Positions 17,521 through 26,299 of a DNA stretch of 64,000 nucleotides are shown here, piece after piece. Within the stretch, counting starts at the first letter, position 1. Each line of letters opens with the position of its first letter. Source of the DNA: Ruminococcus gauvreauii (GTDB taxonomy: Bacteria; Bacillota; Clostridia; Lachnospirales; Lachnospiraceae); NCBI RefSeq assembly GCF_025151995.1, contig NZ_CP102290.1, positions 1,798,001 to 1,862,000 on the forward strand. Reading direction: 5' to 3'. The notes beneath the pieces are model-generated. The model saw only the letters and a program-made list of their open reading frames with translations, was not told the DNA's origin and ran no database searches. The position numbers and the translations under genes are program-made.

Positions 17521-19017
17521 CTATAATATCCCTGATGCCATTGCCAGAACCTGATCCTGCGAGAACTCATTTTTCTCAAGAAGGCCTGCAACTTTTTTCT
17601 CATTAAGAACCACAAGTCTGTCAGAAATATTCAGCAATTCGACCATGTCTGAGGAAATCAGCAGTATCGCCATTCCCTGACCTGCAAATTCTGCGATCAG
17701 ATTATAAATCTCCTGCTTGGCCCCTACATCTACACCTCTGGTTGGCTCATCCAGGATCAAGACCTTAGGGTTGCTGGCGATCCATTTTGCCAAAACCACC
17801 TTCTGCTGATTGCCTCCGCTAAGGCTTGAAACATTGTCTTTCACGCTTCCCACCTTGATGCGGAAAGCAGCTCTTTGTTTTTCAACAATTTCCTTCTCTC
17901 TGTCTTTTTGTATAAAAATATTTTTGGAAATCCGTTTCAGGATCGGCATCGTGATATTCCAGCTGATCGGCAGCGATAAAATAGCTCCATGGTTTTTTCT
18001 GTCCTCCGGAACATAGGCGATTCCCTTCTCCAGTGCCTGTTTCGGTGATTTGACGGTGATCTTCTCTCCATTCAGAATTAAATCCCCACTTTCAATTCTC
18101 TCCGCTCCAAACAAAAGACGTGCCAGTTCGGTTCTTCCGGCTCCAAGCAAACCGCCGAGACCCAGAATCTCACCTGCCCGCAGGGTAAAAGAAATGTCCT
18201 TCAGGCCGTTACCGCCAATATGTTTCGCCTCCAGAACCACATCACCTTTTTCCCAGGTCGGATGAAATTCGATCTCCTCCACTTTTCGGTTCGCCATCTG
18301 ATAAATCAATTCCTGACGCGTAATGTCCTGCGTCGCAGACGTCAATATGTATTTTCCATCCCGCATAACCGTCAGACGGTCTGCAATTCTATAGATTTCT
18401 TCCAGCCGATGTGATATGTATATGATCGTGACTCCCTTTTCCTTCAGTCTGCCGATCAACTCAAAAAGATCCTCAGTCTCATTGGTGGACAGCGGAGCCG
18501 TCGGTTCATCCATAATCAGTATCTTCGAATCTTTTGCAACCGCCTTTGCAATTTCCACCAGCTGCATCTGCGCAGTCGTCATATGTTCGATGATGTCCGT
18601 CGGACTGATATTCACTTTCATGCTGTCCAGAACTTCTTTTGCTTTTTCTATATACTTCTTCTTATCATAAATTTTGCTTTTCTGATCTGACTGAAGTTCA
18701 TCCCCCATATAAATATTCTCCGCAACCGTCAGCGATGGAAACAGATTAAACTCCTGATATATGGTAGACACGCCCACACTCCTGGAAAGCTGCGGCGTCA
18801 TTCTGGCGTAGCTTTTTCCCCAGAAGACAAGTTCGCCTGAATCCGGTACCTCTGCGCCGGATATCATTTTGATCAGAGTGGATTTTCCCGCACCATTTTC
18901 TCCCATCAGTGCATGGGTCTCGCCCTTCTCAAAATCTATCGACACATTATCCAGCGCCTGAATACCGCCGTACCGTTTCTTTATATTATGTACAGATAAT
19001 ACAAGTTCTTTTTCCAT
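17521..19017 (-). CDS. Sugar ABC transporter ATP-binding protein of module 1
   Basis: A 498-residue tandem ATPase of the RbsA/MglA family. The N-terminal half has Walker A GENGAGKST, an altered signature (MTTAQMQLVEIA) and Walker B ILIMDEPTAPL; the C-terminal half has GLLGAGRTE, a full LSGGNQQK signature and LILDEPTRGVD. It drives uptake through the permease at 16549-17511. A strong stem-loop separates it from the upstream binding-protein gene, which probably lowers its expression relative to the binding protein. Confidence 0.94.
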   Translation of the reverse strand: MEKELVLSVHNIKKRYGGIQALDNVSIDFEKGETHALMGENGAGKSTLIKMISGAEVPDSGELVFWGKSYARMTPQLSRSVGVSTIYQEFNLFPSLTVAENIYMGDELQSDQKSKIYDKKKYIEKAKEVLDSMKVNISPTDIIEHMTTAQMQLVEIAKAVAKDSKILIMDEPTAPLSTNETEDLFELIGRLKEKGVTIIYISHRLEEIYRIADRLTVMRDGKYILTSATQDITRQELIYQMANRKVEEIEFHPTWEKGDVVLEAKHIGGNGLKDISFTLRAGEILGLGGLLGAGRTELARLLFGAERIESGDLILNGEKITVKSPKQALEKGIAYVPEDRKNHGAILSLPISWNITMPILKRISKNIFIQKDREKEIVEKQRAAFRIKVGSVKDNVSSLSGGNQQKVVLAKWIASNPKVLILDEPTRGVDVGAKQEIYNLIAEFAGQGMAILLISSDMVELLNISDRLVVLNEKKVAGLLEKNEFSQDQVLAMASGIL

Positions 19018-19057
19018 ATTATCACTCTTTCTTCTTATTAATAATGCAGCTTTTTAC

Positions 19058-19100
19058 AAAAGGGGTATCTTTTACGGTTTCCTCCAAAGACACCCCTTTG
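19058..19100 (-). terminator. Intra-operon stem-loop after the module 1 binding-protein gene
   Basis: A 14-pair stem (19058-19072 region with 19086-19099; one G-U pair on the minus strand) is followed by TTTTG. It lies between the binding-protein stop and the ATPase start. It can act as a partial terminator or as a 3' mRNA stabiliser, giving more binding protein than ATPase. Confidence 0.7.
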
Positions 19101-19140
19101 CCACTGTTCATCACATATTTTATTCAGCTGATCGGATCAA

Positions 19141-20172
19141 TTACTCTTCTTCCAGATAATCACCTACATTATCAATCGTAACCGGTGTTGTTTCATAAAT
19201 AATTGTTCCATCCACTTCTTCACCCTGGCTTGCGGCGATCAGAATATCAATCGCTCCGGGCAGTGCATCATAAGCACCTGACATTACCGTTCCTCTGTAC
19301 ATGGTATCATCGCTGATAAGCTGCAGTGCCTGCGGGTCACCGTCTGCCCCAAAGAATCCATAGTTATCGCCTTCTTTTCCCTGTGCTTTGAATACCTCGT
19401 AAGCTCCGAGAACTCCTGTGTCATTGATACCGCAGATCACCTGGATATCCGGATGTGCTGCAAGGAAGTTTTCTGCCTGAATATTTCCTTCATCCCCGAC
19501 ACCTGCCTTCTGCTGTGCCACTACTTTAGCATTCGGTGCAAGTTCCGTGAGCGCATCAACAATACCTTTTGCTCTGTCGATAATGAGCGGGATATCCGGA
19601 TAGTCAAACACGCCGACTTCTATCACTTCCTGTGCTTTTAAATCCGGGTTTGCATTGATCCAGTCTGCAGCCATCTTACCTGTCTGATAGCCATATACAT
19701 AATTATCCAGGTTGAGTGATCCCTCGGCGCCGTCAACAATGCCATCATAAGTCATGACATAAATTCCGCTCTCCGTTGCCTTCTTTGCCATATCGGAGAT
19801 ACCGTCCGGGTCAAAAGCCACCGCCATAATCGCTGTACATCCGGATGAGATGAAATTTTCGAAAGAAGAAATCTGCTTATTGACATCGTTGTTCTCATCT
19901 GTCACCATGCACTCTACACCTTTTTCTTTGCAATAATCCTGAATGATCTGAGCCATTTTAGAATAGAACAGATTCTGTGTCGTACTCATGGAAACGCCGA
20001 TTTTCACTTTCACATCCGATGATGGGGTCTCTGACTCAGCCGACTCGGAAGGCGCTGATTCTTCTGCAGGAGCTTTGCTGTCTGAAGATGATCCACATCC
20101 GGCTAATGCAGTCAGGCAAATTGAAGACGTTATCACCATTGCCAAAAGTTTTTTGATTCTTGTGTTTTTCAT
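19141..20172 (-). CDS. Sugar-binding lipoprotein of module 1
   Basis: A 343-residue type I periplasmic-binding protein. The start at 20170-20172 follows GGAGG by eight bases; an in-frame ATG five codons upstream overlaps that site. The signal ends in the lipobox LAGC, followed by a Ser/Glu/Pro-rich linker and the binding core (KIGVSMSTTQNLFYSKMAQII). It captures the module 1 ligand outside the cell. Strong synthesis is suggested by its good ribosome site and the stem-loop behind it. The sequence does not identify the sugar. Confidence 0.92.
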   Translation of the reverse strand: MKNTRIKKLLAMVITSSICLTALAGCGSSSDSKAPAEESAPSESAESETPSSDVKVKIGVSMSTTQNLFYSKMAQIIQDYCKEKGVECMVTDENNDVNKQISSFENFISSGCTAIMAVAFDPDGISDMAKKATESGIYVMTYDGIVDGAEGSLNLDNYVYGYQTGKMAADWINANPDLKAQEVIEVGVFDYPDIPLIIDRAKGIVDALTELAPNAKVVAQQKAGVGDEGNIQAENFLAAHPDIQVICGINDTGVLGAYEVFKAQGKEGDNYGFFGADGDPQALQLISDDTMYRGTVMSGAYDALPGAIDILIAASQGEEVDGTIIYETTPVTIDNVGDYLEEE

Positions 20173-20200
20173 ACCTTTTTCCTCCATATGATATATTATG

Positions 20201-20229
20201 AGGAAGAATGCTTCTTTTCAATTCTTCCT
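20201..20229. repeat. Inverted repeat before the module 1 binding-protein gene
   Basis: AGGAAGAAT (20201-20209) is repeated inverted as ATTCTTCCT (20221-20229) with an 11-base spacer. It lies in the leader just upstream of the ribosome-binding site and could fold into a hairpin in the mRNA. Confidence 0.5.
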
Positions 20230-20235
20230 TAACTA

Positions 20236-20258
20236 AAATCAGCCCTCTTTGCTGATTT
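20236..20258 (-). terminator. Possible attenuating hairpin between the URO-D gene and the binding-protein gene
   Basis: AAATCAGC (20236-20243 region) pairs with GCTGATTT across a seven-base loop, followed on the minus strand by TTTTAG. It lies 11 bases after the URO-D stop. The T-run is short, so only partial termination is expected. Confidence 0.5.
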
Positions 20259-20269
20259 CTGTTACGATT

Positions 20270-21388
20270 TTATAAATATTTTTCCTTTGCTGCTTTATAC
20301 ATCGCCAGTACATTCTGAGCCGGAACATCGGCCTGAATATCATGGACTGCCGTTAAAATATAACCTTCCGGCCCCAGCTCATCGATCCTTCTCGCTACCT
20401 CATCCCGTACATCATCAATGGTACCGTTCGGCATAACCTGACTTGTATCGATCGCCCCGCAGAAACAGAGCTGATCACCGAACTCCTTCTTCAGCTGCCG
20501 CGGGTCCATATCTGCTGCATTCACCTGAATCGGATTAAGTATGTCCACTCCGATTTCAATCAGATCAGGAATCAGCGGGACGACGCTGCCGCAGGAATGA
20601 TACATAAGTTTTGCCTTGGTACGACTCTTGATAAATTCAAAGTACCTCTTCTGATACGGTTTTATCATTTCCCGATACACGGCAGGTGACATAAGCGGAG
20701 ACCTCGCCGCTGCAAGATCATCGCCGACAAAAATAATGTCCAGATATTCGCCAACTTCATTTAAATACTGTTCCTGTCTCGCGCATTGAAACTGAAGCAT
20801 GTGTTCCATCAGATAATGTATGATATCCTCATCTGCAATCAGGTCGGTCAAAAAGTTTTGAAATCCACGAATATAATGTGCCGGTTCAAAAATACCGGAA
20901 TCCACAATGTCACCCACAATAGCATAACGATTTTCTTCTTTTAACTTTTTTGCCCGCTCTCTGCAGCCTTCCACTGCAGCCGGAACCACCGGGTCAGGCC
21001 ATTCATACTCTTTGATCTCGGCCAGCTCCGTCATATCCTGCAGCGGATGATATACCATATCGTAATACAGCTCATTATCAGGCATTTTAAAATGAATTCC
21101 AAAATGATCAACAAACTCTCTTTTGTTTATCACCTGTTTTGGAAAACACGGATGTGCCGGCACTCCTCTTGTATCTGTCTCAAGGAATTCAAGAACAGGC
21201 TCATCTACTAAACTGATCTGAAAGTCCTCCATCATCAATCTGTCATCCGCCTGCACTCCCAACAGTTTCTTGACTTTATCGTACGTTTTTCGCGCAATGG
21301 ATGTACAGTTCGTTGAACCCAGTTCCGTCACGATTCTGTCAGGAGCCTTGTGGTTTACAGTCGCTAATACTCGTTCACGTGGTGTCAT
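20270..21388 (-). CDS. URO-D superfamily (MtaA/CmuA-like) protein of module 1
   Basis: A 372-residue TIM-barrel-type protein of the uroporphyrinogen decarboxylase superfamily. The typical opening TPRERVLATVNHKAPDR is that of the methyltransferase-like branch. H264-S-C266-G and C310 match the H-x-C...C zinc ligand pattern known from MtaA/CmuA methyltransferases. The PVWxMRQAG signature of HemE is missing, so a role in heme synthesis is unlikely. It is the first gene of module 1, directly behind the module promoter. No corrinoid protein gene is near. A methyl transfer to or from a sugar-derived substrate is an inference; another zinc-dependent C-C or C-O reaction is possible. Confidence 0.85.
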   Translation of the reverse strand: MTPRERVLATVNHKAPDRIVTELGSTNCTSIARKTYDKVKKLLGVQADDRLMMEDFQISLVDEPVLEFLETDTRGVPAHPCFPKQVINKREFVDHFGIHFKMPDNELYYDMVYHPLQDMTELAEIKEYEWPDPVVPAAVEGCRERAKKLKEENRYAIVGDIVDSGIFEPAHYIRGFQNFLTDLIADEDIIHYLMEHMLQFQCARQEQYLNEVGEYLDIIFVGDDLAAARSPLMSPAVYREMIKPYQKRYFEFIKSRTKAKLMYHSCGSVVPLIPDLIEIGVDILNPIQVNAADMDPRQLKKEFGDQLCFCGAIDTSQVMPNGTIDDVRDEVARRIDELGPEGYILTAVHDIQADVPAQNVLAMYKAAKEKYL

Positions 21389-21420
21389 TCAATGTCCCTC
21401 CAATTCATTTGTTTATAAAA

Positions 21421-21449
21421 TTATAACATTGTTAATGTATTTTATCAAT
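21421..21449 (-). promoter_or_regulatory. Promoter of the module 1 operon
   Basis: TTGATA (21444-21449) and TATAAT (21421-21426) are spaced by exactly 17 bases on the minus strand, 33 bases before the URO-D start. A copy of the 24-bp ROK motif abuts the -35 box and a weaker copy (21409-21426) covers the -10 box. Confidence 0.8.
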
Positions 21450-21473
21450 TGTTTTATAAAAGATTTTATGTTA
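21450..21473. promoter_or_regulatory. Shared 24-bp motif at the module 1 promoter (probable ROK operator, copy 2)
   Basis: TTGTTTTATAAAAGATTTTA continues with TGTT. It is identical to the site at 15622-15645 except at positions 14 and 22 and sits directly upstream of the -35 box. Confidence 0.7.
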
Positions 21474-21527
21474 TTCAGAGAGGAACATAATACGCAATAA
21501 CGATTCGATTGGTACACAAGTCCGTGT

Positions 21528-22541
21528 TTATGGTCTTACAATTACCTTTCCTGCCTGACTGGGTGCCTGAAGAGCCGCTTCCAGCTTCTCCAGCGGAATG
21601 ATCTCCACCACAAGTCTGTCCAACTCGATCATACCTGCATTCAGCAATGCTACAGAGCGTCCCTGAGTCAGCGGGTTTACATAGGAAGTCTTGATCGTCA
21701 GCTCCTTCCGGAACAGTTCGAACGGTGCCAGCTTCATCACATCTTCAGAGGTTCCCAGTCCAAACAGCATAACAGTAGCGCCTCTTCCTGCCAGACGGAC
21801 TGCGTCCTCCATGGTGCCCGGTCTTCCTACACACTCAATCACCACATCCAGATGTGTGACACCCGCATCTTTTAGTGCCTGCTCCACATCCTGATGGATC
21901 GGGTCTGTCACGCAGTCAGCACCCAAATCCAGAGCAAGGGCATGTTTCGATATATCCGGCTCAGATACAGCAATCCTGGCTGCTCCTGCGTTCTTGCACA
22001 GCTGCAGCATGATCATTCCGATGGTACCGCCTCCTATGATCAGCACCTGACTGCCCAGCTTCACATTTGATATGTCAAATCCGTGAAGCGCACACGCCAG
22101 AGGCTCACACATCGCACCGGCTTCAAAGGAAACACTGTCAGACAGCAAAAATGCCTGTTTCTCCAGTACGATACACTGCTCCTCAAAACCGCCGTCATAA
22201 TTTACACCGGTCGCGTACATGTTCTCGCAGAACTGTACATCTCCTTTTCGGCACATTTCGCAGCCGCCGCACATAACATTCGGATCCACGCATACACGAT
22301 CTCCGATTTTAAAGTTTTTCACTGCGCTTCCCACCTGTGAAACCACTCCGGCAAGTTCATGCCCCAGAACAATCGGAGGCTCGCAGTCGGTAGCACCCCC
22401 AAATCCATTGTACAGATGAATATCTGTTCCGCAGATACCCGCGGCTTTTACATCAATCAAAATCTCATCCGGTTTCAGGGGACGCACTGCCCGGTCTTCC
22501 ACACGAATTTCTTTGTTCCCATAAAATACTGCTGCTCTCAT
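21528..22541 (-). CDS. Zinc-dependent dehydrogenase of module 2
   Basis: A 337-residue medium-chain dehydrogenase of the sorbitol/L-threonine dehydrogenase type. Catalytic zinc ligands C37 and H61-E62, the structural cysteine cluster (CGGCEMCRKGDVQFC) and the Rossmann motif GGGTIG are present. Glu follows the second strand (AVSEPD), consistent with NAD. It is the second gene of a two-gene unit, 42 bases after the URO-D gene. The substrate is unknown; a polyol or sugar hydroxyl is likely from family and context. It is clearly a different protein from the dehydrogenase of module 1. Confidence 0.9.
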   Translation of the reverse strand: MRAAVFYGNKEIRVEDRAVRPLKPDEILIDVKAAGICGTDIHLYNGFGGATDCEPPIVLGHELAGVVSQVGSAVKNFKIGDRVCVDPNVMCGGCEMCRKGDVQFCENMYATGVNYDGGFEEQCIVLEKQAFLLSDSVSFEAGAMCEPLACALHGFDISNVKLGSQVLIIGGGTIGMIMLQLCKNAGAARIAVSEPDISKHALALDLGADCVTDPIHQDVEQALKDAGVTHLDVVIECVGRPGTMEDAVRLAGRGATVMLFGLGTSEDVMKLAPFELFRKELTIKTSYVNPLTQGRSVALLNAGMIELDRLVVEIIPLEKLEAALQAPSQAGKVIVRP

Positions 22542-22583
22542 TTCAGTTCCTTTCTTTTCATCCCATAATTTCAGCGGGATATT

Positions 22584-23855
22584 TTATTCCGCTTCCGGCA
22601 CGGTATCCTTCAGTGCCTGCAGCTCCGCCAGCAGATTTTCTGCCGGAACATCCGGCTGTACATTGTGGATATTTCCGCCAATGAATCCTCCTCCTTTTGA
22701 CAGGATCTTAGCCGCTGCACGGGTTTCTTCATACACTTCCTCCGGTTTTGCCGTCGGCATTGTGCTCTGCGGATTGCACCCGCCGCCCCAGAATACAATA
22801 TCCTTACCAAATGTACTCTTCAGCATCCCGGCATCCATTCCTTTGGCAGATACCTGGATCGGATTGAGAATATCAAATCCCGCTTCTATAAAGTCCGGCA
22901 GAATGGATGTGATCGCACCGCAGGAATGAATAAATATTTTCCAGTTGGTATTTGCATGTATCCAGTCATTCATCCGTTTATAATACGGCTTAAAGATATC
23001 CTGAAAGATTTCTTTTGAAACCATCAGGCTGGTCTGATGTGCAAAATCCGTTGCGGAGAGTTCTATCACATCGATGCGGTCACCAACGGCTTCCCTGTAA
23101 AGCTTCAGGTTCTCAATTGCGATCTCCGACTGCATATCAAACAGATCCTTCATATAATCCGGGTCTTCACACATGGTCATCAGCCAGTCGGGCATATTTC
23201 TCACACCCGGAGTTTCTTTCTGCCACGGCCCCGGCACATGGAAGGCATCACCCAGACCGCCCCAGTCATAACGCCCTACCAGAGAACACTGGGTATTGTT
23301 AAACAGATCTTTTGACTGATCCTCGCATGCTTTCAGTTCCTCATCCGTGAACAGGCGGTACATGCCTTCATAGTCTTTTCTGGCATTCCACTCTGTCTTG
23401 GCATCCAGATCTTCCTGACGTACAATGGGATCAAAATAGAACCCGCCGCCCGGCATCTTTGCACTTGGTGGATAGTTCATATCTCCACCTGCATATGCAT
23501 AGAGTGCACCGTCATCTCCAACCGTGTATGCAAACTGGCCGCTCACAAGAACTTCGGTTCCATCCGGCAGGGTCCACCTTTTGAAGTCCTTATTCGGTAC
23601 GCCGACTGTATTTGTAATTCCCCAGACTCCTACACAGTCGATCTGCAGAGCATCAATGACATCCTGCTCCACAGCACCGCACTGCAACAGCGGGTCTGTC
23701 AATGTAATAATATGGTCTTCCAGCCCCAGCTGCTCCCGCAGTTTTTTTAGAGCCAGTGCATGTATGGTAGTCACCGGTGTTGATCCCAGATCGATCGGAA
23801 CACGGTCTGACACTTCATGATTTAATGCCTTTCTCACTCGTTCTCTTGATGTCAT
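22584..23855 (-). CDS. URO-D superfamily (MtaA/CmuA-like) protein of module 2
   Basis: A 423-residue member of the same superfamily as the protein at 20270-21388, about 50 residues longer through an insert in the first half (about residues 100-200). The opening TSRERVRKALNHEVSDRVPIDLGS is typical. Putative zinc ligands are H310-S-C312-G and C360 in WGGGC. The segment GFDILNPIQVSAKGMD is shared almost exactly with the other two copies. It leads a minus-strand unit with a zinc dehydrogenase and is divergent from a ROK regulator and PfkB kinase. No HemE signature is present. The reaction is unknown. Confidence 0.85.
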   Translation of the reverse strand: MTSRERVRKALNHEVSDRVPIDLGSTPVTTIHALALKKLREQLGLEDHIITLTDPLLQCGAVEQDVIDALQIDCVGVWGITNTVGVPNKDFKRWTLPDGTEVLVSGQFAYTVGDDGALYAYAGGDMNYPPSAKMPGGGFYFDPIVRQEDLDAKTEWNARKDYEGMYRLFTDEELKACEDQSKDLFNNTQCSLVGRYDWGGLGDAFHVPGPWQKETPGVRNMPDWLMTMCEDPDYMKDLFDMQSEIAIENLKLYREAVGDRIDVIELSATDFAHQTSLMVSKEIFQDIFKPYYKRMNDWIHANTNWKIFIHSCGAITSILPDFIEAGFDILNPIQVSAKGMDAGMLKSTFGKDIVFWGGGCNPQSTMPTAKPEEVYEETRAAAKILSKGGGFIGGNIHNVQPDVPAENLLAELQALKDTVPEAE

Positions 23856-23955
23856 TTTTCATATTTCCTTTCCTGAATATAATTTTTGCGCCGTCCAAAT
23901 ATTTCCAGTTGATAAAATAGGTTATGCAAAACGCCTTTTCTAAACTTATGAACCT

Positions 23956-23984
23956 ATCATACCCCCAATACAATCTATTGTCAA
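23956..23984 (-). promoter_or_regulatory. Promoter of the module 2 URO-D/dehydrogenase unit
   Basis: TTGACA (23979-23984) and TATGAT (23956-23961) are separated by 17 bases on the minus strand, about 100 bases before the start codon. The 100-base leader has no structure I recognise. Confidence 0.75.
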
Positions 23985-24102
23985 TTAGCACTGTTTCATA
24001 AAAAAACAATCCATTTTTTTGTTTGTTTTTACCAATGGTTTCTTTTTGGGATTTGTTTTATCATTAAATGTATCAAACAACCGATTTCATAAACCCATTT
24101 TG

Positions 24103-24108
24103 TATAAT
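24103..24108 (+). promoter_or_regulatory. Probable -10 element of the module 2 ROK gene
   Basis: TATAAT lies 34 bases before the ROK start. The -35 region is poor. Around it, TTGTTTTATC occurs twice (near 24054 and 24109), resembling the first half of the module 1 ROK motif. Confidence 0.45.
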
Positions 24109-24142
24109 TGTTTTATCCAAATTAAAAACAAAGGAATTTAAT

Positions 24143-25285
24143 ATGAACAAGATAACCAACAATGAGATCAAACGGACAAATCGAAACAATGTCTTCACGG
24201 CGGTCTATCATGCACGTCAGACTTCAAAGCAGCAGCTGGCAAAAACCCTCCAGCTGAGCATGCCCACCATCACACAGAACCTGAAAGAACTGGAGGCTCT
24301 GAATTTAATCCGAAAAGACGGATTTTATGAATCCTCCGCTTCCGGCGGGCGTAAAGCGCAGATTATCCGCTGTAATGAAACAGCCCGCATCTCCGTCGGT
24401 GTAGAGGTCCTGAAAAAAAGAGCCTACATCATAGCAGTCGACCTCTACGGTACTCCCCTGAAACAGGATACCTTAAAACTGCCTTTTCAAAATAATGAGC
24501 TCTATTACTGTGCGCTGGGCAACTGGATTAACAGTTTTATCGCCTCTCTCCCTTATGATAAAGACAATATCCTGGGAGTGGGCATCGCCATCCAGGGACT
24601 GATCTCTCCGGACCGCACTACCATACTCTTCGGTGAACTGATGGACTGCACCGGATTGTATCTGGAGGAATTCGCGCGATTTATCAATTGGCCCTGTATC
24701 TTCATCCATGATTCGGAAGCCGCAGGATTTGCAGAAATCTGGCTCAATTCGGCGTTAAATGATTCTCTGTTTCTCTGGCTGAACCACAATTTCGGCGCTG
24801 CCCTGGTCATAAACGGCAAGATCCACCAGGGGATCGGGAGTCTGAGCGGAACCCTGGAACACATGACGCTGGTCCCGAATGGCAGGGAATGTTACTGCGG
24901 AAGGTCCGGCTGTGTGGAAGCCTACTGTTCCGTGGACGCGCTGGAAGAAAGTGCAGAGGAGCCCCTTGAGACATTTTTCCCAGGGCTGCGAAGCGGCGAC
25001 GGCAGCCGTCTTCACGTCTGGCACCAGTACCTGCATTATCTGGCTATGACGCTGAACAACACCTTAATGCTGATCGACTGCGATCTGATTTTCAGCGGCG
25101 CGCTGCGTCCATATCTCATACAGGACGACCTGGAACTTTTAAAGCAGTATATGAAGGAACTATCTTCTTTCCCGTTTTACGAGCCGCGTCTCCGAATGGG
25201 AGCGAGCGACCAGTATGCTGCTGTTGTCGGAGCTTCTCTGTATCAGATCATAGATTTTTTAGATAACGGAAATGTTTTTCAATAG
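24143..25285 (+). CDS. ROK-family transcriptional regulator of module 2
   Basis: A 380-residue ROK repressor. The N-terminal winged helix (SKQQLAKTLQLSMPTITQNLKELEALNLI) is followed by a kinase-like domain with the zinc motif CYCGRSGCVEAYC. The start at 24143 has AAAGGA seven bases upstream; the open frame runs 25 codons further up without such a site. It is in one unit with a PfkB kinase and divergent from the URO-D/dehydrogenase unit, which it likely controls. It is a paralogue of the ROK protein at 14502-15611 but clearly distinct. Confidence 0.9.
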   Translation: MNKITNNEIKRTNRNNVFTAVYHARQTSKQQLAKTLQLSMPTITQNLKELEALNLIRKDGFYESSASGGRKAQIIRCNETARISVGVEVLKKRAYIIAVDLYGTPLKQDTLKLPFQNNELYYCALGNWINSFIASLPYDKDNILGVGIAIQGLISPDRTTILFGELMDCTGLYLEEFARFINWPCIFIHDSEAAGFAEIWLNSALNDSLFLWLNHNFGAALVINGKIHQGIGSLSGTLEHMTLVPNGRECYCGRSGCVEAYCSVDALEESAEEPLETFFPGLRSGDGSRLHVWHQYLHYLAMTLNNTLMLIDCDLIFSGALRPYLIQDDLELLKQYMKELSSFPFYEPRLRMGASDQYAAVVGASLYQIIDFLDNGNVFQ

Positions 25286-25297
25286 GAGGATAACGAT

Positions 25298-26242
25298 ATG
25301 TTTGATGTAATTGCTTTGGGAGAATTGTTGATCGACTTCACACCGTACGGTACCAGCCGGGACGGACGCGCCCTATTTGAGCAAAACCCCGGAGGCGCTC
25401 CTGCAAATGTACTGGCGGCTCTGTCCCGCCTGGGTCAGAAGACCGCCTTCATCGGAAAAGTCGGGGAAGATATGCACGGCCATTTATTAAAAGATACCCT
25501 GGAGGAATGCGGAATCAATACCTCCGGCCTGATTTTGGATCCGGACTATTTCACCACGCTGGCTTTTGTGGCTTTGGAAAACGGCGAGCGAAGTTTTTCC
25601 TTTGCAAGAAAACCGGGCGCTGACACCAGGCTTCGCAAGGAGGAAGTGTCTGAAAATCTCCTGAAGCAGACCAGAATCTTTCACTGCGGCTCTCTGTCTC
25701 TCACCGACGAGCCGAGCAGAAGTGCAACGCTGTATGCGGTTGATCAGGCGAAAAAAAACGGTGTCCTGATTTCCTATGATCCCAATTACCGCGCACTTCT
25801 GTGGAAAAGCCCCCAGGACGCCATGGAACAGATGCGAAGCATCATTCCTTCCGTGGACATCATGAAAATTTCCGATGAAGAAACGACACTTCTGACCGGT
25901 GCCGAGAACCCGGAGGAGGCTGCCGGGCGTCTGATCGATCAGGGAGTTTCCTGCGCCGTCGTCACCCTGGGAAAAGACGGTGCGCTGATGCGCACGAAAG
26001 ACTTTGTCGTACGCGCAAAAGGAGCTGACCGAAAAGTGACAGACACCACCGGTGCCGGAGATTCCTTCTGGGGAGGTATCCTGTCCAGGTTCTGTTTCAC
26101 CGGCATACATCCCGATGATTTAACAGAGGATCAGGGACTGGAATTCCTGAAATTCGCCAATGCGGTGGCCGGTCTGTGCGTGGAAAAAAGAGGAGCCATC
26201 CCGGCTATGCCGAGTTTGGATGAGGTACTGGCACAGCTCTAG
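25298..26242 (+). CDS. PfkB-family sugar kinase (fructokinase-like)
   Basis: A 314-residue carbohydrate kinase with the substrate motif NPGGAPANVLAALSRLG (about residues 31-47) and the catalytic/anion-hole motif DTTGAGDSFWGG (about 248-259). These are closest to fructokinases and 2-keto-3-deoxygluconate kinases. The gene follows the ROK regulator by 12 bases with AGGAGG before its ATG, so both come from one transcript. A plausible role is phosphorylation of the ketose formed by the module 2 dehydrogenase; that link is an inference. Confidence 0.9.
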   Translation: MFDVIALGELLIDFTPYGTSRDGRALFEQNPGGAPANVLAALSRLGQKTAFIGKVGEDMHGHLLKDTLEECGINTSGLILDPDYFTTLAFVALENGERSFSFARKPGADTRLRKEEVSENLLKQTRIFHCGSLSLTDEPSRSATLYAVDQAKKNGVLISYDPNYRALLWKSPQDAMEQMRSIIPSVDIMKISDEETTLLTGAENPEEAAGRLIDQGVSCAVVTLGKDGALMRTKDFVVRAKGADRKVTDTTGAGDSFWGGILSRFCFTGIHPDDLTEDQGLEFLKFANAVAGLCVEKRGAIPAMPSLDEVLAQL

Positions 26243-26251
26243 AAATCAAAA

Positions 26252-26298
26252 AGGGACCCGCAAGAGATATTCTTTCGTTTATCTCCGACGGGTTCCCT
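26252..26298. terminator. Bidirectional terminator between the PfkB kinase and the module 3 ATPase
   Basis: The outer arms AGGGACCCG (26252-26260) and CGGGTTCCCT (26289-26298) pair, and an inner GAGATA/TATCTC stem extends the hairpin. It lies between convergent genes and ends two bases from the ATPase stop codon. Confidence 0.75.
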
Positions 26299-26299
26299 C

